Counted from the first letter of the stretch, positions 1-10,107 are shown. The stretch: 64,000 nucleotides of DNA from Clostridiales bacterium (GCA_015056365.1 SVGM01000012.1:1-64000); one strand, 5' to 3'. Numbers and translations are program-made. The notes: generated by a model from the sequence alone, not told the origin.

Positions 1-6
1 AATTAT

Positions 7-83
7 GGGCCTTTAGCTCAGTTGGTCAGAGCGGCCGGCTCATAACCGGTTGGTCCCGGGTTCAAGTCCCTGAAGGCCCACCA
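7..83 (+). tRNA. tRNA with CAT anticodon (Ile2/lysidine type or elongator Met)
   Basis: Cloverleaf GGGCCTT...AAGGCCC with CTCATAA anticodon loop, GGTTCAAGTCC T-arm and encoded CCA. Confidence 0.93.
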
Positions 84-89
84 GCTTAC

Positions 90-166
90 GGCCCGGTAGC
101 TCAGTTGGTTAGAGCGCTAGCCTGTCACGCTAGAGGTCGAGGGTTCGAGCCCCTTCCGGGTCGCCA
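90..166 (+). tRNA. tRNA-Asp(GTC)
   Basis: Cloverleaf, anticodon loop CTGTCAC, encoded CCA. Confidence 0.95.
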
Positions 167-185
167 TTATCTCAGCCTGAGCTGC

Positions 186-261
186 GCCGGTGTAGCTCAA
201 TTGGCAGAGCAGCTGATTTGTAATCAGCAGGTTGCGGGTTCAAGTCCCTTCGCCGGCTCCA
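186..261 (+). tRNA. tRNA-Thr(TGT)
   Basis: Cloverleaf GCCGGTG..., anticodon stem GCTGA/TCAGC with loop TTTGTAA, encoded CCA. Confidence 0.94.
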
Positions 262-283
262 CTTTCCTTCTTGGAAAGGTTAT

Positions 284-368
<85 letters not shown>

Positions 369-400
369 AAGTCCTTCTCACCGCCGAGAAGGCATCACTT

Positions 401-487
401 GCGGGAATGGCGGAATTGGCAGACGCGCATGATTCAGGTTCATGTGTTCTTAAGGACATGCAGGTTCAAGTCCTGTTTCCCGCACCA
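401..487 (+). tRNA. tRNA-Leu(CAG)
   Basis: Class II tRNA, anticodon stem CATGA/TCATG with loop TTCAGGT, encoded CCA. Confidence 0.94.
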
Positions 488-517
488 AAGCCCTTCAGCG
501 AAAGCTGAAGGGCTTTT
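488..517 (+). terminator. Intrinsic terminator after tRNA cluster
   Basis: AAAGCCCTTCAGC-GAAA-GCTGAAGGGCTTTT. Confidence 0.85.
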
Positions 518-638
518 ATGTACTCAAATCGCTTCTTTTTCCTGAAAAGTAAGGCAGGCTTTTCTCATCTTTTCCTTGACATTCTTCCCCAATCGTACTA
601 CCCTAAAAGGTGCATCCCCCCAAGCAAAGGAGATTACT

Positions 639-1973
639 ATGGAACGCTTGTACATCAATCAGATCAAGGAACATCTGGATACCGAGATCAAGCTGCAGGG
701 CTTTGTGGAGAACTTCCGCAACGGCAAAGCCATGGCGTTTATTGTTTTGAAGGACATCACCGGCAAGGTGCAGATCACCATCGAAAAGGAACAGCACCCC
801 GAACTGGAAGACGTGCTCACGCAGATCACGCCTGACTCCGTCATCACTGTGTACGGTACCGCTGTGGCCAGCGAGTACGTAAAGATGGGCGGCATGGAAG
901 TGTTCCCCACCCAGATCGTGCTGGAATCCGCTGCCGATGCGCTGCCCATCATCCGCGAAGCCATCCCCGCCACCAAGAAAAAGGCGGCTGTGGAGCGCTC
1001 CGCCATCGATTCCCGTCTGGACTATCGTTGGATCGACCTGCGCACCGAACGCAACCAGCTGATCTTCAAGGCTCAGACCGTGCTGGCCAAGGCGATGCGC
1101 GAGTTCCTGCTGGAACGCAACTTCCTGGAGATCCACACCCCCAAGCTGATCGGCGCTGCCAGCGAAAGCGGTTCTGACGTGTTCGCTGTCAAGTATTTCG
1201 ATACCACGGCCTATCTGGCTCAGAGCCCCCAGTTCTACAAGCAGATGGCCATGGCCTCCGGCTTTGAGCGTATCTTCGAGGTGGGCCCTGTGTTCCGCGC
1301 GGAGAAGAGCTACACCAGCAAGCACACCACTGAGTTCACCGGCTTTGACCTGGAGTTCAGCTATATTACCTCCTTCCGCGACGTGATGAAGATGGAGGAA
1401 GAACTGCTGGCTTACGCACTGGGCAAGGTGAAGGAAGAACTGGGCGAGCAGATCCAGGAGACTTTCGGTCTGGAAGTGATCGTGCCCACCACGCCCTTCC
1501 CCACGATCTCCCTCAGCGAGCTGTACGCCAATCTGGAAGCCGAGTTCGGCTATACCATTGACGACTCCGAAAAGGGCGACCTGACCACCGAGGCTGAGCG
1601 TCTCAGCTACGAGTGGGTCAAGAAGCACTACAACCATGAGTTCCTGTTCATTACCGATTTCGGCGCGGAAAAGCGTGCGTTCTATCACATGCGCGACGAA
1701 AACGGCGTGCCCCAGGGCTACGACCTGATCTGGCGCGGCGTGGAGATCACCACCGGTGCGCAGCGCGAGCATCGCTATGAAGTGCTCAAGAAGCAGGCTG
1801 AGGAAAAGGGCCTGGCTGAGGACGTGAAGTTCTATCTGGAGTTCTTCCGCTACGGCTGCCCGCCCCACGGCGGCTTCGGCCTGGGCATCGACCGCCTGAC
1901 CATGCTGCTTGCCGGCCTGCATATTAACGAGGCCATGTTCCTCTTCCGCAGCCCCAAGCGCCTGACTCCGTAA
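639..1973 (+). CDS. aspS: Aspartate--tRNA ligase, archaeal/non-discriminating type
   Basis: Motifs FEVGPVFRAEKSYTSKHTTEFTGFDLE and GLGIDRLTMLLAGLHINEAMFLFRSPKRLTP; AAAGGAG before ATG at 639. Confidence 0.88.
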   Translation: MERLYINQIKEHLDTEIKLQGFVENFRNGKAMAFIVLKDITGKVQITIEKEQHPELEDVLTQITPDSVITVYGTAVASEYVKMGGMEVFPTQIVLESAADALPIIREAIPATKKKAAVERSAIDSRLDYRWIDLRTERNQLIFKAQTVLAKAMREFLLERNFLEIHTPKLIGAASESGSDVFAVKYFDTTAYLAQSPQFYKQMAMASGFERIFEVGPVFRAEKSYTSKHTTEFTGFDLEFSYITSFRDVMKMEEELLAYALGKVKEELGEQIQETFGLEVIVPTTPFPTISLSELYANLEAEFGYTIDDSEKGDLTTEAERLSYEWVKKHYNHEFLFITDFGAEKRAFYHMRDENGVPQGYDLIWRGVEITTGAQREHRYEVLKKQAEEKGLAEDVKFYLEFFRYGCPPHGGFGLGIDRLTMLLAGLHINEAMFLFRSPKRLTP

Positions 1974-1983
1974 GCGTTGTTTC

Positions 1984-2015
1984 AGAAACCGCCATCGCAG
2001 CATGGCGGTTTCTTT
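1984..2015 (+). terminator. Intrinsic terminator after aspS
   Basis: AAACCGCCAT-CGCAGC-ATGGCGGTTT then TCTTT. Confidence 0.8.
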
Positions 2016-2056
2016 CTATCGACCATTTCCGGATTCTGATCTAAGGAGGCTCACTT

Positions 2057-2518
2057 ATGTCTCATGAAAACACCAACTGGAGCCAGAGCGTATCCGCTGT
2101 GTGCATTCGGGAAGGCAAAGTGCTGCTGGCGCGCCACACCTATGGAAGCGGCAATGGGAAACTGATCATTCCCGGCGGCTATGTGGAGAATGGAGAAGCT
2201 CCGCAGGAGGCCATCAAGCGTGAATATCTGGAGGAAACAGGCGTGGTGATTGAACCCGGAGAGCTCATCGGCATCAGGTTCAACACCCATGACTGGTATG
2301 TGGTGTTCCGAGCGGAGTATGTGTCCGGCGAGGCCCATTCCGATGGGGAGGAAAACAGCGAGGTGGTATGGATGGAGCCGGAGGAGGCGCTGAGCCGGGA
2401 GGATGTGCCGGAGCTGACCAAGCAGATGATTCGCAGCGCCTTCAAGCCGGGGGGTTGGAGCAGCGCGCCCTATTCCAGCTTGAAGAACAATCCCTGCTCG
2501 CTCTATTGCGTACAGTAA
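2057..2518 (+). CDS. NUDIX hydrolase
   Basis: Nudix box GGYVENGEAPQEAIKREYLEETGV; RBS AAGGAGG. Confidence 0.9.
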   Translation: MSHENTNWSQSVSAVCIREGKVLLARHTYGSGNGKLIIPGGYVENGEAPQEAIKREYLEETGVVIEPGELIGIRFNTHDWYVVFRAEYVSGEAHSDGEENSEVVWMEPEEALSREDVPELTKQMIRSAFKPGGWSSAPYSSLKNNPCSLYCVQ

Positions 2519-2542
2519 GCGGCAGATCACCCATGCGTCGGG

Positions 2543-2580
2543 TCGGCAGTTCGTCAGGGTGCGGACTGCCGATGTTTTTT
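2543..2580 (+). terminator. Intrinsic terminator after NUDIX gene
   Basis: CGGCAGT...ACTGCCG then ATGTTTTTT. Confidence 0.65.
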
Positions 2581-2736
2581 GCTATCAAATCCATGATGTG
2601 TGGAATGGTTTTTCGATATGCCGGCGATCTTTTTACCAAGCGCTGGTTTTTTCCAGTTTTTTGGTTTTCACCGCTTGTATGTTCCAGGCGGCAATGATAT
2701 AATACGCAAAACCATCCGGGAAACGAGGAACAAACC

Positions 2737-4272
2737 ATGAATATACAGATCAATCAGCTGGGTTACACCCCCGCTATGAAAAAAACAGCGGTGCTCCGGG
2801 GCCGACTGGGCAACCAGCTGCAGGTAAAGAATGCATCCGGCGAAACGGTGCTGACCGTACCCGTGAGCGCGGAGCGAACCAACCTTTGGGACGATGAGCT
2901 GGCTACGGCAGATTTCTCGACTTTGACGCAGCCGGGCGCCTATACCTTGCACTGCGGCGAGGAAAGCTCCTATCCCTTTGTGATCGACGAAAAGCCTTAC
3001 GAGGCCTGCCTGACTGCCTTGGTGGATATGCTGTACTATCAGCGATGCGGCGATGATTTGAAGCCGGAGACCGGCTGCTTTGCCCATCCTGCCTGCCATA
3101 CCGGTCTGGCACGGGTTTACGGCAGCGAGGAACTCGTGGATGCATCTGGCGGCTGGCACGACGCAGGTGATTTTGGCCGGTACATTGTACCCGCAGCCAA
3201 AGCGGTGGTGGATCTGCTGATGGCGTGGGAGTGGAACCGGGGCGCCTTTGTCCCGGGCCTCACAGAATTGCCGGATGAAGCCCGCTGGGAGCTGGAATGG
3301 ATGCTGAAGCTCCAGCGCGCCGACGGCGGCGTGTATCATAAAGTCAGCTGCGCCCGCTTCTGCGGCATGATCATGCCCCACGAGGAAACCGAGGAGCTGA
3401 TTCTCAGTCCCGTGTCGACCACCGCCACTGGCGACTTTGCCGCCTGCATGGCCATGGCCAGCCGCTTTTATGCAGTCAGCGACCCTGCCTTTGCCCTGCG
3501 CATGAAAGAAGCTGCTGGGCGTGCATGGGATTTTCTTGCCTGCAATGAACCCATCCTGTTTCGCAATCCGGAAGGCATTACCACCGGTGGCTATGGCGAC
3601 CGAAACGACGAGGATGAACGTCTATGGGCAGCCATCGAACTGGCGCTGACTTGTAAAGAAGAAAAGTTTCTTGCTGCGGCGGCCGAAAGGCTTACGGCCA
3701 TCGACCGTAGTGCCGCGCCGCTTGGCTGGGCCGATATGCGGGGGTACGCAGCGATTGAAGGCATGCTTTTGCCCGGCGAACTGGGTCAACTATGCCGAAA
3801 CTGGGTGCTGGAGGAGGCGGACAGACTGCTCTGCCGCATCAACGCCTACGGCATTACCATGACCGATCGCCTGCCCTGGGGCAGCAACATGAATATCTCC
3901 AATGACGGCGTGATGCTCTACCAAGCGTATGTCCTTACCGGCGATGAGAAATACCGTCAGGCGGCGGAGAAACAGCTTCACTACCTGCTGGGCGTCAATC
4001 CTCTCAGTTACTGCTATGTATCCGGTTTTGGTTCTCAGCCTATGAGCCATCCCCATCACCGGCCCAGCGTGGCACAGGGTGTGTGCCAGCCCGGTATGCT
4101 GTCCGGCGGCGCAGCCAGCGGCATGATGGACGCATGCGCCAGGGAACATCTGCAGGGCCAGCCTGCAGGCAAGAGCTTTATTGACCACTTTGCCAGCTAT
4201 TCCACCAACGAGATCTGTATCTATTGGAATTCTCCCATGGTGGCGCTGCTGGCGTGCCTGCTGGCGAAGTAA
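2737..4272 (+). CDS. Glycoside hydrolase family 9 protein with N-terminal CelD-like Ig domain
   Basis: NQLGYTP start, GGWHDAGDFGRYIVPAAKAVVDLL and C-terminal LLGVNPLSYCYVSGFG typical of GH9. Confidence 0.9.
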   Translation: MNIQINQLGYTPAMKKTAVLRGRLGNQLQVKNASGETVLTVPVSAERTNLWDDELATADFSTLTQPGAYTLHCGEESSYPFVIDEKPYEACLTALVDMLYYQRCGDDLKPETGCFAHPACHTGLARVYGSEELVDASGGWHDAGDFGRYIVPAAKAVVDLLMAWEWNRGAFVPGLTELPDEARWELEWMLKLQRADGGVYHKVSCARFCGMIMPHEETEELILSPVSTTATGDFAACMAMASRFYAVSDPAFALRMKEAAGRAWDFLACNEPILFRNPEGITTGGYGDRNDEDERLWAAIELALTCKEEKFLAAAAERLTAIDRSAAPLGWADMRGYAAIEGMLLPGELGQLCRNWVLEEADRLLCRINAYGITMTDRLPWGSNMNISNDGVMLYQAYVLTGDEKYRQAAEKQLHYLLGVNPLSYCYVSGFGSQPMSHPHHRPSVAQGVCQPGMLSGGAASGMMDACAREHLQGQPAGKSFIDHFASYSTNEICIYWNSPMVALLACLLAK

Positions 4273-4350
4273 GCGACACGCGGAACGTCCCTCGCCGGGC
4301 GAGGGGTTTGCTTCTCCATTCGCCCCAATACACTTACATGATATACAAAC

Positions 4351-4397
4351 AAAAACCCCCGGCTGTTTGCAATGGTTGCAGCAGCCGGGGGTTTGAT
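4351..4397. terminator. Bidirectional terminator between GH9 gene and putP
   Basis: AAACCCCCGGCTG...CAGCCGGGGGTTT between convergent genes. Confidence 0.8.
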
Positions 4398-4406
4398 TTT
4401 GATGCG

Positions 4407-5894
4407 TTATTCGCTGACAGTCTCTTCGGCAGCAATGGCTTCCGGTTCTACGCCGGCAGCTACCTGGTCAAAGATGGCCGTTACGTCGTCGGCAGGAGCC
4501 GCAGTCAGCAGGGAGACCACCACGGAGACGATCAGACCGGCGATGAAACCGGGGATGATCTCATACAGGCCGGTGCCCTTGAGGAAAACCAGCCACAGGA
4601 TATCCACTGCAGCGCCGGTCAGAATACCGGCCACAGCGCCCTGGAAGTTAAAGCGACGCCAGAACAGGGCCAACATGATGACGGGGCCGAAGGCAGCGCC
4701 GAACACACCCCAGGCGTTTTCCACCAGACCCATGATGGTACCGGAATTGGGGTTAGCGGCGATGAGCACGGCGATGACGGCAATCACCAGCACCACGATG
4801 CGGCCCGCCCAGAACATTTCCTTTTCGGAGGCCTTATCTTTGCGGATGATGGGCTTATACACGTCGCTGGCAAAGGCAGAGGCGGAGGCCAGCAGCTGGG
4901 AGTCAGCGGTGCTCATGGCGGCGGCCAGAATAGCGCTGAGCAGGAGACCACTGATCAAAGCGGGGAAGAGTTTGCGCACCATCTGGATGAACACGGTAGA
5001 GCTGTCGGCGATCTCGCCCAGGAACAGGCGGCCGATGATGCCGGAGGCCACGGAGAAGATGAGAATGAGAGCGGTCCAGCTGATACCGATCTTGGCGCTC
5101 TTCTTGAGATCCTTGTCAGAACGCAGGGACATAAAGCGGATGATGATGTGAGGCATGCCGAAGTAGCCCAAACCCCAGCCAAGTCCGGAAGCAATGTCCT
5201 TCCAGTTGGTGAACAGGTTCAGGTGACCTTCCGGCAGCGCCTGCACGGCGGCGGCGCCTTCGCCGGCATTCATCAGGGCTACGGCGAAGATGGGGGCGAT
5301 CAGCAGCGCGCCCAGCATCAGCATGCCCTGGAAGAAGTCCGTCCAGCACACGGCAGAGAAACCGCCCAGGAAGGTGTAGCCAATGATGATGATCGCGGCG
5401 ATGTACATGGCCAGCGTGGCGTCAATGCCCAGCACGGTGTTGAACAGGGTGCCGCAGGCCTTGATGCTGGAGGCGGCATATACGGTGTAGGCCACCAGGA
5501 AGATGACTGCGCAGATCACCTGCAGCACCTTGCTCTTGGAGAGGAAACGGTTGGTCAGGAACTGGGGAATGGTGATAGAATCGTTGGCGGCGATGGAGTA
5601 GCGGCGCAGACGGGGCGCCTCAAGCAGCCAGCTCAGGGTGTAGCCGATCCCCAGGCCGATGGCGATCCATGCCTGACCCAGACCGGCGGCATAGATGGAG
5701 GCCGGCAGACCCATCAGAACCCAGGCGCTCATATCGGATGCGCCGGCAGACAAGGCGGATACCCAAGGGCCCATCTGACGGCCGCCCAGGAAGTAGCCTT
5801 TCTCGCCGCCGCTCTTGGAGCGCAGGAAGAAGAAGACGCCGATGCCGACCATAAAGGCCAGATAGACGATAAAGACGATCAGTTCAGCATTCAT
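4407..5894 (-). CDS. putP: Sodium/proline symporter, SSS family
   Basis: YFLGGRQMGPWVSALSAGASDMSAWVLMGLP motif and multi-TM profile. Confidence 0.88.
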   Translation of the reverse strand: MNAELIVFIVYLAFMVGIGVFFFLRSKSGGEKGYFLGGRQMGPWVSALSAGASDMSAWVLMGLPASIYAAGLGQAWIAIGLGIGYTLSWLLEAPRLRRYSIAANDSITIPQFLTNRFLSKSKVLQVICAVIFLVAYTVYAASSIKACGTLFNTVLGIDATLAMYIAAIIIIGYTFLGGFSAVCWTDFFQGMLMLGALLIAPIFAVALMNAGEGAAAVQALPEGHLNLFTNWKDIASGLGWGLGYFGMPHIIIRFMSLRSDKDLKKSAKIGISWTALILIFSVASGIIGRLFLGEIADSSTVFIQMVRKLFPALISGLLLSAILAAAMSTADSQLLASASAFASDVYKPIIRKDKASEKEMFWAGRIVVLVIAVIAVLIAANPNSGTIMGLVENAWGVFGAAFGPVIMLALFWRRFNFQGAVAGILTGAAVDILWLVFLKGTGLYEIIPGFIAGLIVSVVVSLLTAAPADDVTAIFDQVAAGVEPEAIAAEETVSE

Positions 5895-6025
5895 GATGAT
5901 ACGATCCTTCCATTTTCCCGGGTAATCCCGGTTGATAATACATGAGCAAAATTAATGCAAAGGAATACTTGATTTCATGTATTGGGTAGATTATACTTTG
6001 GCATGTATCAAAATGCAAGAGGTGC

Positions 6026-6913
6026 ATGAAGATGGCACAATCAAAATACAAAATTTTTCTAAGCGTGGTGGAACTGGGCAGCTTGACCAAAACAGCCGAA
6101 CTGTATGGATATACACAGTCCGCCATCAGTCATGCGATCAATGCGCTGGAAAACGAGACCCGGCTTCGCCTACTTATCCGCAACCGGGGCGGCGTGCGCC
6201 TGACACCGGACGGGGAGCGGCTGATGCCGCAGGTGCGAAAGATCGTAGACGCGCTGGACGGCTTCTGGGAGACGGTGGACGCGGTTCATGGGTTGGAGGC
6301 GGGCTGCGTGCGCGTCGGAGCGTTCAACAGCGTTTCTGTTCACTGGCTGCCCCAGATGATCAAAGCCTTCCAACAGGAGCATCCCAAGGTGGATTTTCGC
6401 ATCCTGAACGGCGATTACCACGATATTGCCCAGTGGTTTCAGGACGGCAGCATCGACATGGGCTTCGTGACCCGGGAAACCAGTATCCCCGGCTGCGAGT
6501 ATATTCCGCTGACAGAGGATCGCCTGTTGGCAGTACTGCCAGAGAATCACAGACTGGCGGGAAGGGACAGGATCGCTGCCTGCGAGCTGGCCGGGGAAGC
6601 GTTCATCAGCTTGCTGGAAAACAGCAATCAGGACGCACGCAGCGTGCTGGAACAGGCTGGGGTCGAGGTGGATATTAAGTACACCGCCAAGGATGACTAT
6701 GCCATTCTTGCTATGGTGGAGCAGGGACTGGGCGTAAGCATCATGCCGGAACTTCTGCTGGATGGTCATTCCGTTGGCGTGCGTACAGTGGAGATCGCAG
6801 GCGCACAGAAGCGTACCATTGGGCTGGCGGTTTCCGCCGCGGGTGCTGGCAGCCCGGCGGTGGAGCATTTCGCAGCGTTTGTTAAGCAGTGGATCGGGGA
6901 AAAGTACAGCTGA
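6026..6913 (+). CDS. LysR family transcriptional regulator
   Basis: N-terminal wHTH FLSVVELGSLTKTAELYGYTQSAISHAINALE and LysR substrate-binding domain; divergent from putP. Confidence 0.92.
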   Translation: MKMAQSKYKIFLSVVELGSLTKTAELYGYTQSAISHAINALENETRLRLLIRNRGGVRLTPDGERLMPQVRKIVDALDGFWETVDAVHGLEAGCVRVGAFNSVSVHWLPQMIKAFQQEHPKVDFRILNGDYHDIAQWFQDGSIDMGFVTRETSIPGCEYIPLTEDRLLAVLPENHRLAGRDRIAACELAGEAFISLLENSNQDARSVLEQAGVEVDIKYTAKDDYAILAMVEQGLGVSIMPELLLDGHSVGVRTVEIAGAQKRTIGLAVSAAGAGSPAVEHFAAFVKQWIGEKYS

Positions 6914-7015
6914 GTACAGGCCCCATGTTTGGAGGCGGCGTTCCGGCATCAATCCGCGGCTGCTTCTTTGGCAAGTGCGACAAGGACGAAAAATGAGCAG
7001 AAAAAACAACACAAC

Positions 7016-7053
7016 TGCCGCCCGGCGCTGGATTCAGCATCGGGCGGTTTTCG
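7016..7053 (+). terminator. Intrinsic terminator after lysR-type gene
   Basis: CCGCCCG...CGGGCGG followed by TTTT. Confidence 0.7.
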
Positions 7054-7151
7054 TTGCCCAGCCCTTGTCATCTGTCCGGCAATGGAGTAAGATGAAAATA
7101 GGAATGCCCATCAAAACGGAAGCCTATTACTCCTCACAGGAGGTCAATTTC

Positions 7152-8273
7152 ATGCTGATCATCAACGCCAATGCCTATCTGGACGGTACGTTTGTTTACC
7201 CTGTGTGCGTGCGCCTTGCAGACGATGCAGTACAGGAGGTGGGCTTCAGCCTGCTGCCTTTGCTGGGTGAGGAAGTGCTGGATCTCTGCGGTGATTATCT
7301 GCTTCCCGGCTTTGTGGATGTACATATCCACGGCTTTGCAGGCAGGGACGCCATGGAGGGCGAGCAGGCGGTGCGCGCCATGAGCAGAGGACTCTACCAG
7401 CAGGGCGTAGCAGCCTTTTTGCCCACGACCATGAGCGCGTTGCCGGAAGATACCCGGCAGGCGGTGGAAGGCGTGCGTGCCGTGATGGCCGCGCCTGAAG
7501 AAAAAGGCGCCCGGGTGCTGGGCACTCATATGGAAGCCCCGTTTCTCAATGAGGAGAAGTGCGGGGCACAGCAGAAACAGTATTTTTGCGATCCGTCCAT
7601 GGAACAGATGCTGCTGCTCACCGTCGGCCGGCTGGACGGGGTGAAGATGATCACCCTTGCGCCGGAGCGGGATGGGGCGGAGGTATTTGTCAGGGCGATG
7701 AAGGAGGCAGGGGTGGTGACCTCAGTGGGACATACCGCAGCCACGGCGGAACAGACGCATCTGGCAGCGGATTGGGGAGCCACCCACGTGACCCACACCT
7801 TCAATGCTCAGTCGCCCCTTGGTCATCGTGCACCGGGGGTTCCGGGCGCAGCTTTGACCGATGACCGGCTGTATACCGAAATGATCGCCGACGGCGTGCA
7901 CCTGCATGGCGATATCCTGCGGCTGATGATCCGTGCCAAAGGAGCGGAACGTACCGTTGCCATTACCGACGCCATGGAGGCAGCGGGCATGCCCGACGGC
8001 AGCTATGCGCTGGGCGGGCAGAAGGTGCTGGTCAGGGATGGACAGGCCCGGCTGGAAGACGGTACGCTGGCAGGATCTGTGCTGACGATGCACGGGGCGC
8101 TGGAGAACCTGATCCATCGCTTTGATGTCCTGCCGGAGGACGCCGTTCGTATGTGCACCCTGACGCCGGCGGAATCCATCGGGGAAGAAAAGGCCGGTCG
8201 TATCACGCCTGGCGCGCCGCTACCCCTGACCCGTTGGTCGAAGGCGTGGCGGATGATGGGCATCGTGGAGTGA
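7152..8273 (+). CDS. nagA: N-acetylglucosamine-6-phosphate deacetylase
   Basis: LPGFVDVHIHGFAGRDAME, VLGTHMEAPFLN, SVGHTAAT, THTFNAQSPLGHRAPG; RBS AGGAGG before ATG at 7152 (ORF start at 6762 is too far upstream). Confidence 0.9.
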   Translation: MLIINANAYLDGTFVYPVCVRLADDAVQEVGFSLLPLLGEEVLDLCGDYLLPGFVDVHIHGFAGRDAMEGEQAVRAMSRGLYQQGVAAFLPTTMSALPEDTRQAVEGVRAVMAAPEEKGARVLGTHMEAPFLNEEKCGAQQKQYFCDPSMEQMLLLTVGRLDGVKMITLAPERDGAEVFVRAMKEAGVVTSVGHTAATAEQTHLAADWGATHVTHTFNAQSPLGHRAPGVPGAALTDDRLYTEMIADGVHLHGDILRLMIRAKGAERTVAITDAMEAAGMPDGSYALGGQKVLVRDGQARLEDGTLAGSVLTMHGALENLIHRFDVLPEDAVRMCTLTPAESIGEEKAGRITPGAPLPLTRWSKAWRMMGIVE

Positions 8274-8463
8274 TCGTCGCTGCGGTACTGCCGCAGAAAT
8301 CCCGCGGGGGAATGGTGCCGTGCGGCACAGAGGGGTGGATTCCGTGCAAACCGGGGTTGAAACTGCTCAGCAAATCCCCAATAATGAACAGGATTGCGCT
8401 GACGGCAACCGGCGCAGGATATAGATAGGAAAGAAGCGCGTGACACGCGATTGAGGGTCGGAT

Positions 8464-9861
8464 ATGAGCATGAAGAAACAGGGGAAGTGGGGCATGATCG
8501 GCGTCATTTTTGCGCTGGCATGGCCCACTATGCTGGAACAGCTGATGCAGACGGCGGTACAGTATATCGATACTGCGATGGTGGGCTCGCTGGGTACCGC
8601 CGCCACCGCCGCCGTAGGCGCGACCACCACGGTGAATTGGCTCATCGGCAGCACAGTATCGGCGCTGGGCGTTGGTTTTTTGAGCATGATCGCCAAGGCC
8701 TATGGCGCCAATGACCGTCCGCTGGCGGCCCGGGCAACAGGTCAGGCGACACTGGCTGTGCTGGCTTCCGGTATCTTTTTCACGATCCTGACGCTGGGCC
8801 TGAGCAGTCAGGTGCCGGTATGGATGCAGGTGGACGAGAACATCCGGGAACTGGCGGCTACCTATTTCTTTATTCTGTATACGCCCATGCTGCCCCGCGC
8901 TGCCAGCATCATCTTCGGTACGGCGCTGCGCGCAGCCGGAGACACCAAGACCCCCATGCGGGTAGGCGTATGGGTGAACATCATCAATGTGACGCTGAAT
9001 TTCCTGCTGATCTATCCTAGCCGGATGCTGAACGTTTTCGGACTGGAGTTCTGGATGCCCGGCGCAGGCATGGGCGTCATTGGCGCAGCTGTGGCCAGCG
9101 CCATCGCCTTTACTGTGGGCGGTGTGTGTATCACCGTGGCGCTGTGGCGGCACCCGGTCATCTCGCCCAAGGGGCAGAAGCTCCGGCCGGATATGGAAGT
9201 GCTGCGCCCTTGCTTGCGGGTGGCGCTGCCCAATATGCTGCAGCGGTTTGGTACCTCGCTGGGCTACGTGGCCTTTGCCGCTATGATCAACTCCCTTGGC
9301 GAGATTTCCACGGCGGCGCATACCATTGCCAATACGGTGGAATCGGCGTTCTACGTGCCGGGCTACGGTATGCAGACGGCGGCCGCTACGCTGGCCGGTA
9401 ATGCCTACGGTGCCCGGGACAGGCAGCGTATGAAGGAATTGGCACGGACGATCTTAATCATCGAAACCTTGCTGATGATTCTCTCGGGCGGGCTGCTTTT
9501 CCTGTTTGCACCTGATATGATGGGCCTGTTCTCCAAGAATGCAGAAGTCATTTTGTTGGGCGCAACTGTGCTGCGCATGGTGGCGGTATCCGAGCCCTTC
9601 TACGGCGTGTCCATCATCATCGAAGGCATGCTGCAGGGCGTGGGCCGGACGGTGACGCCCTTTGTGTTCAACATCATCGGCATGTGGGGCGTACGTATTG
9701 TGGGTACGTTCATCTGCACCCAGCTGCTGGGCATGACGCTGGTTTCTGCATGGGCCTGTATGATCGCCCATAATTTGCTGCTGTTTGTGCTGTTTACTAT
9801 TCATTATTTGCGGGGAAAGTGGAATCCGCTGAATGAGGCGGGAGAGATGATAACCGAGTAA
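8464..9861 (+). CDS. MATE family efflux transporter
   Basis: LAWPTMLEQLMQTAVQYIDTAMVGSLG and 12-TM-like protein of 465 aa. Confidence 0.93.
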   Translation: MSMKKQGKWGMIGVIFALAWPTMLEQLMQTAVQYIDTAMVGSLGTAATAAVGATTTVNWLIGSTVSALGVGFLSMIAKAYGANDRPLAARATGQATLAVLASGIFFTILTLGLSSQVPVWMQVDENIRELAATYFFILYTPMLPRAASIIFGTALRAAGDTKTPMRVGVWVNIINVTLNFLLIYPSRMLNVFGLEFWMPGAGMGVIGAAVASAIAFTVGGVCITVALWRHPVISPKGQKLRPDMEVLRPCLRVALPNMLQRFGTSLGYVAFAAMINSLGEISTAAHTIANTVESAFYVPGYGMQTAAATLAGNAYGARDRQRMKELARTILIIETLLMILSGGLLFLFAPDMMGLFSKNAEVILLGATVLRMVAVSEPFYGVSIIIEGMLQGVGRTVTPFVFNIIGMWGVRIVGTFICTQLLGMTLVSAWACMIAHNLLLFVLFTIHYLRGKWNPLNEAGEMITE

Positions 9862-9866
9862 CAAAA

Positions 9867-9904
9867 AAACGAGGCGGACGGGGGAAGCGTCTGCCTCGTT
9901 TTGA
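9867..9904 (+). terminator. Intrinsic terminator after MATE gene
   Basis: AAACGAGGC...GCCTCGTTTT. Confidence 0.75.
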
Positions 9905-9916
9905 TTAATCAATAAG

Positions 9917-9946
9917 AAAGGAGCAGGTCATGACCTGCTCCTTTTG
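9917..9946 (-). terminator. Terminator for minus-strand symporter gene
   Basis: Perfect palindrome AAGGAGCAGGTCATGACCTGCTCCTT with flanking A/T runs. Confidence 0.7.
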
Positions 9947-10107
9947 ACTGTGGCGAATGCGGCGCAGCTCCACCGTTTCCCACCTGCACAAAGTATTGCA
10001 CGATGCTGGAAGCCGCCGGAAGAACGTGCGCTGGCAGTAACCGCCTTGTGCATACACTGATTCTTCCGTGAAAATGATATCATATTGCTGCCTGAAGTCA
10101 ACAGCTA

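Noticed and set aside
603-2003. 466-aa minus-strand ORF antisense to aspS
   Set aside because: Antisense ORF produced by GC-rich codon bias; low-complexity His/Gly/Ala-rich composition, no RBS, no recognisable domain.
8153-8428. Possible frameshift at the end of nagA
   Set aside because: The in-frame product is ~373 aa, a normal NagA length, and the alternative-frame tail has no clear NagA similarity.
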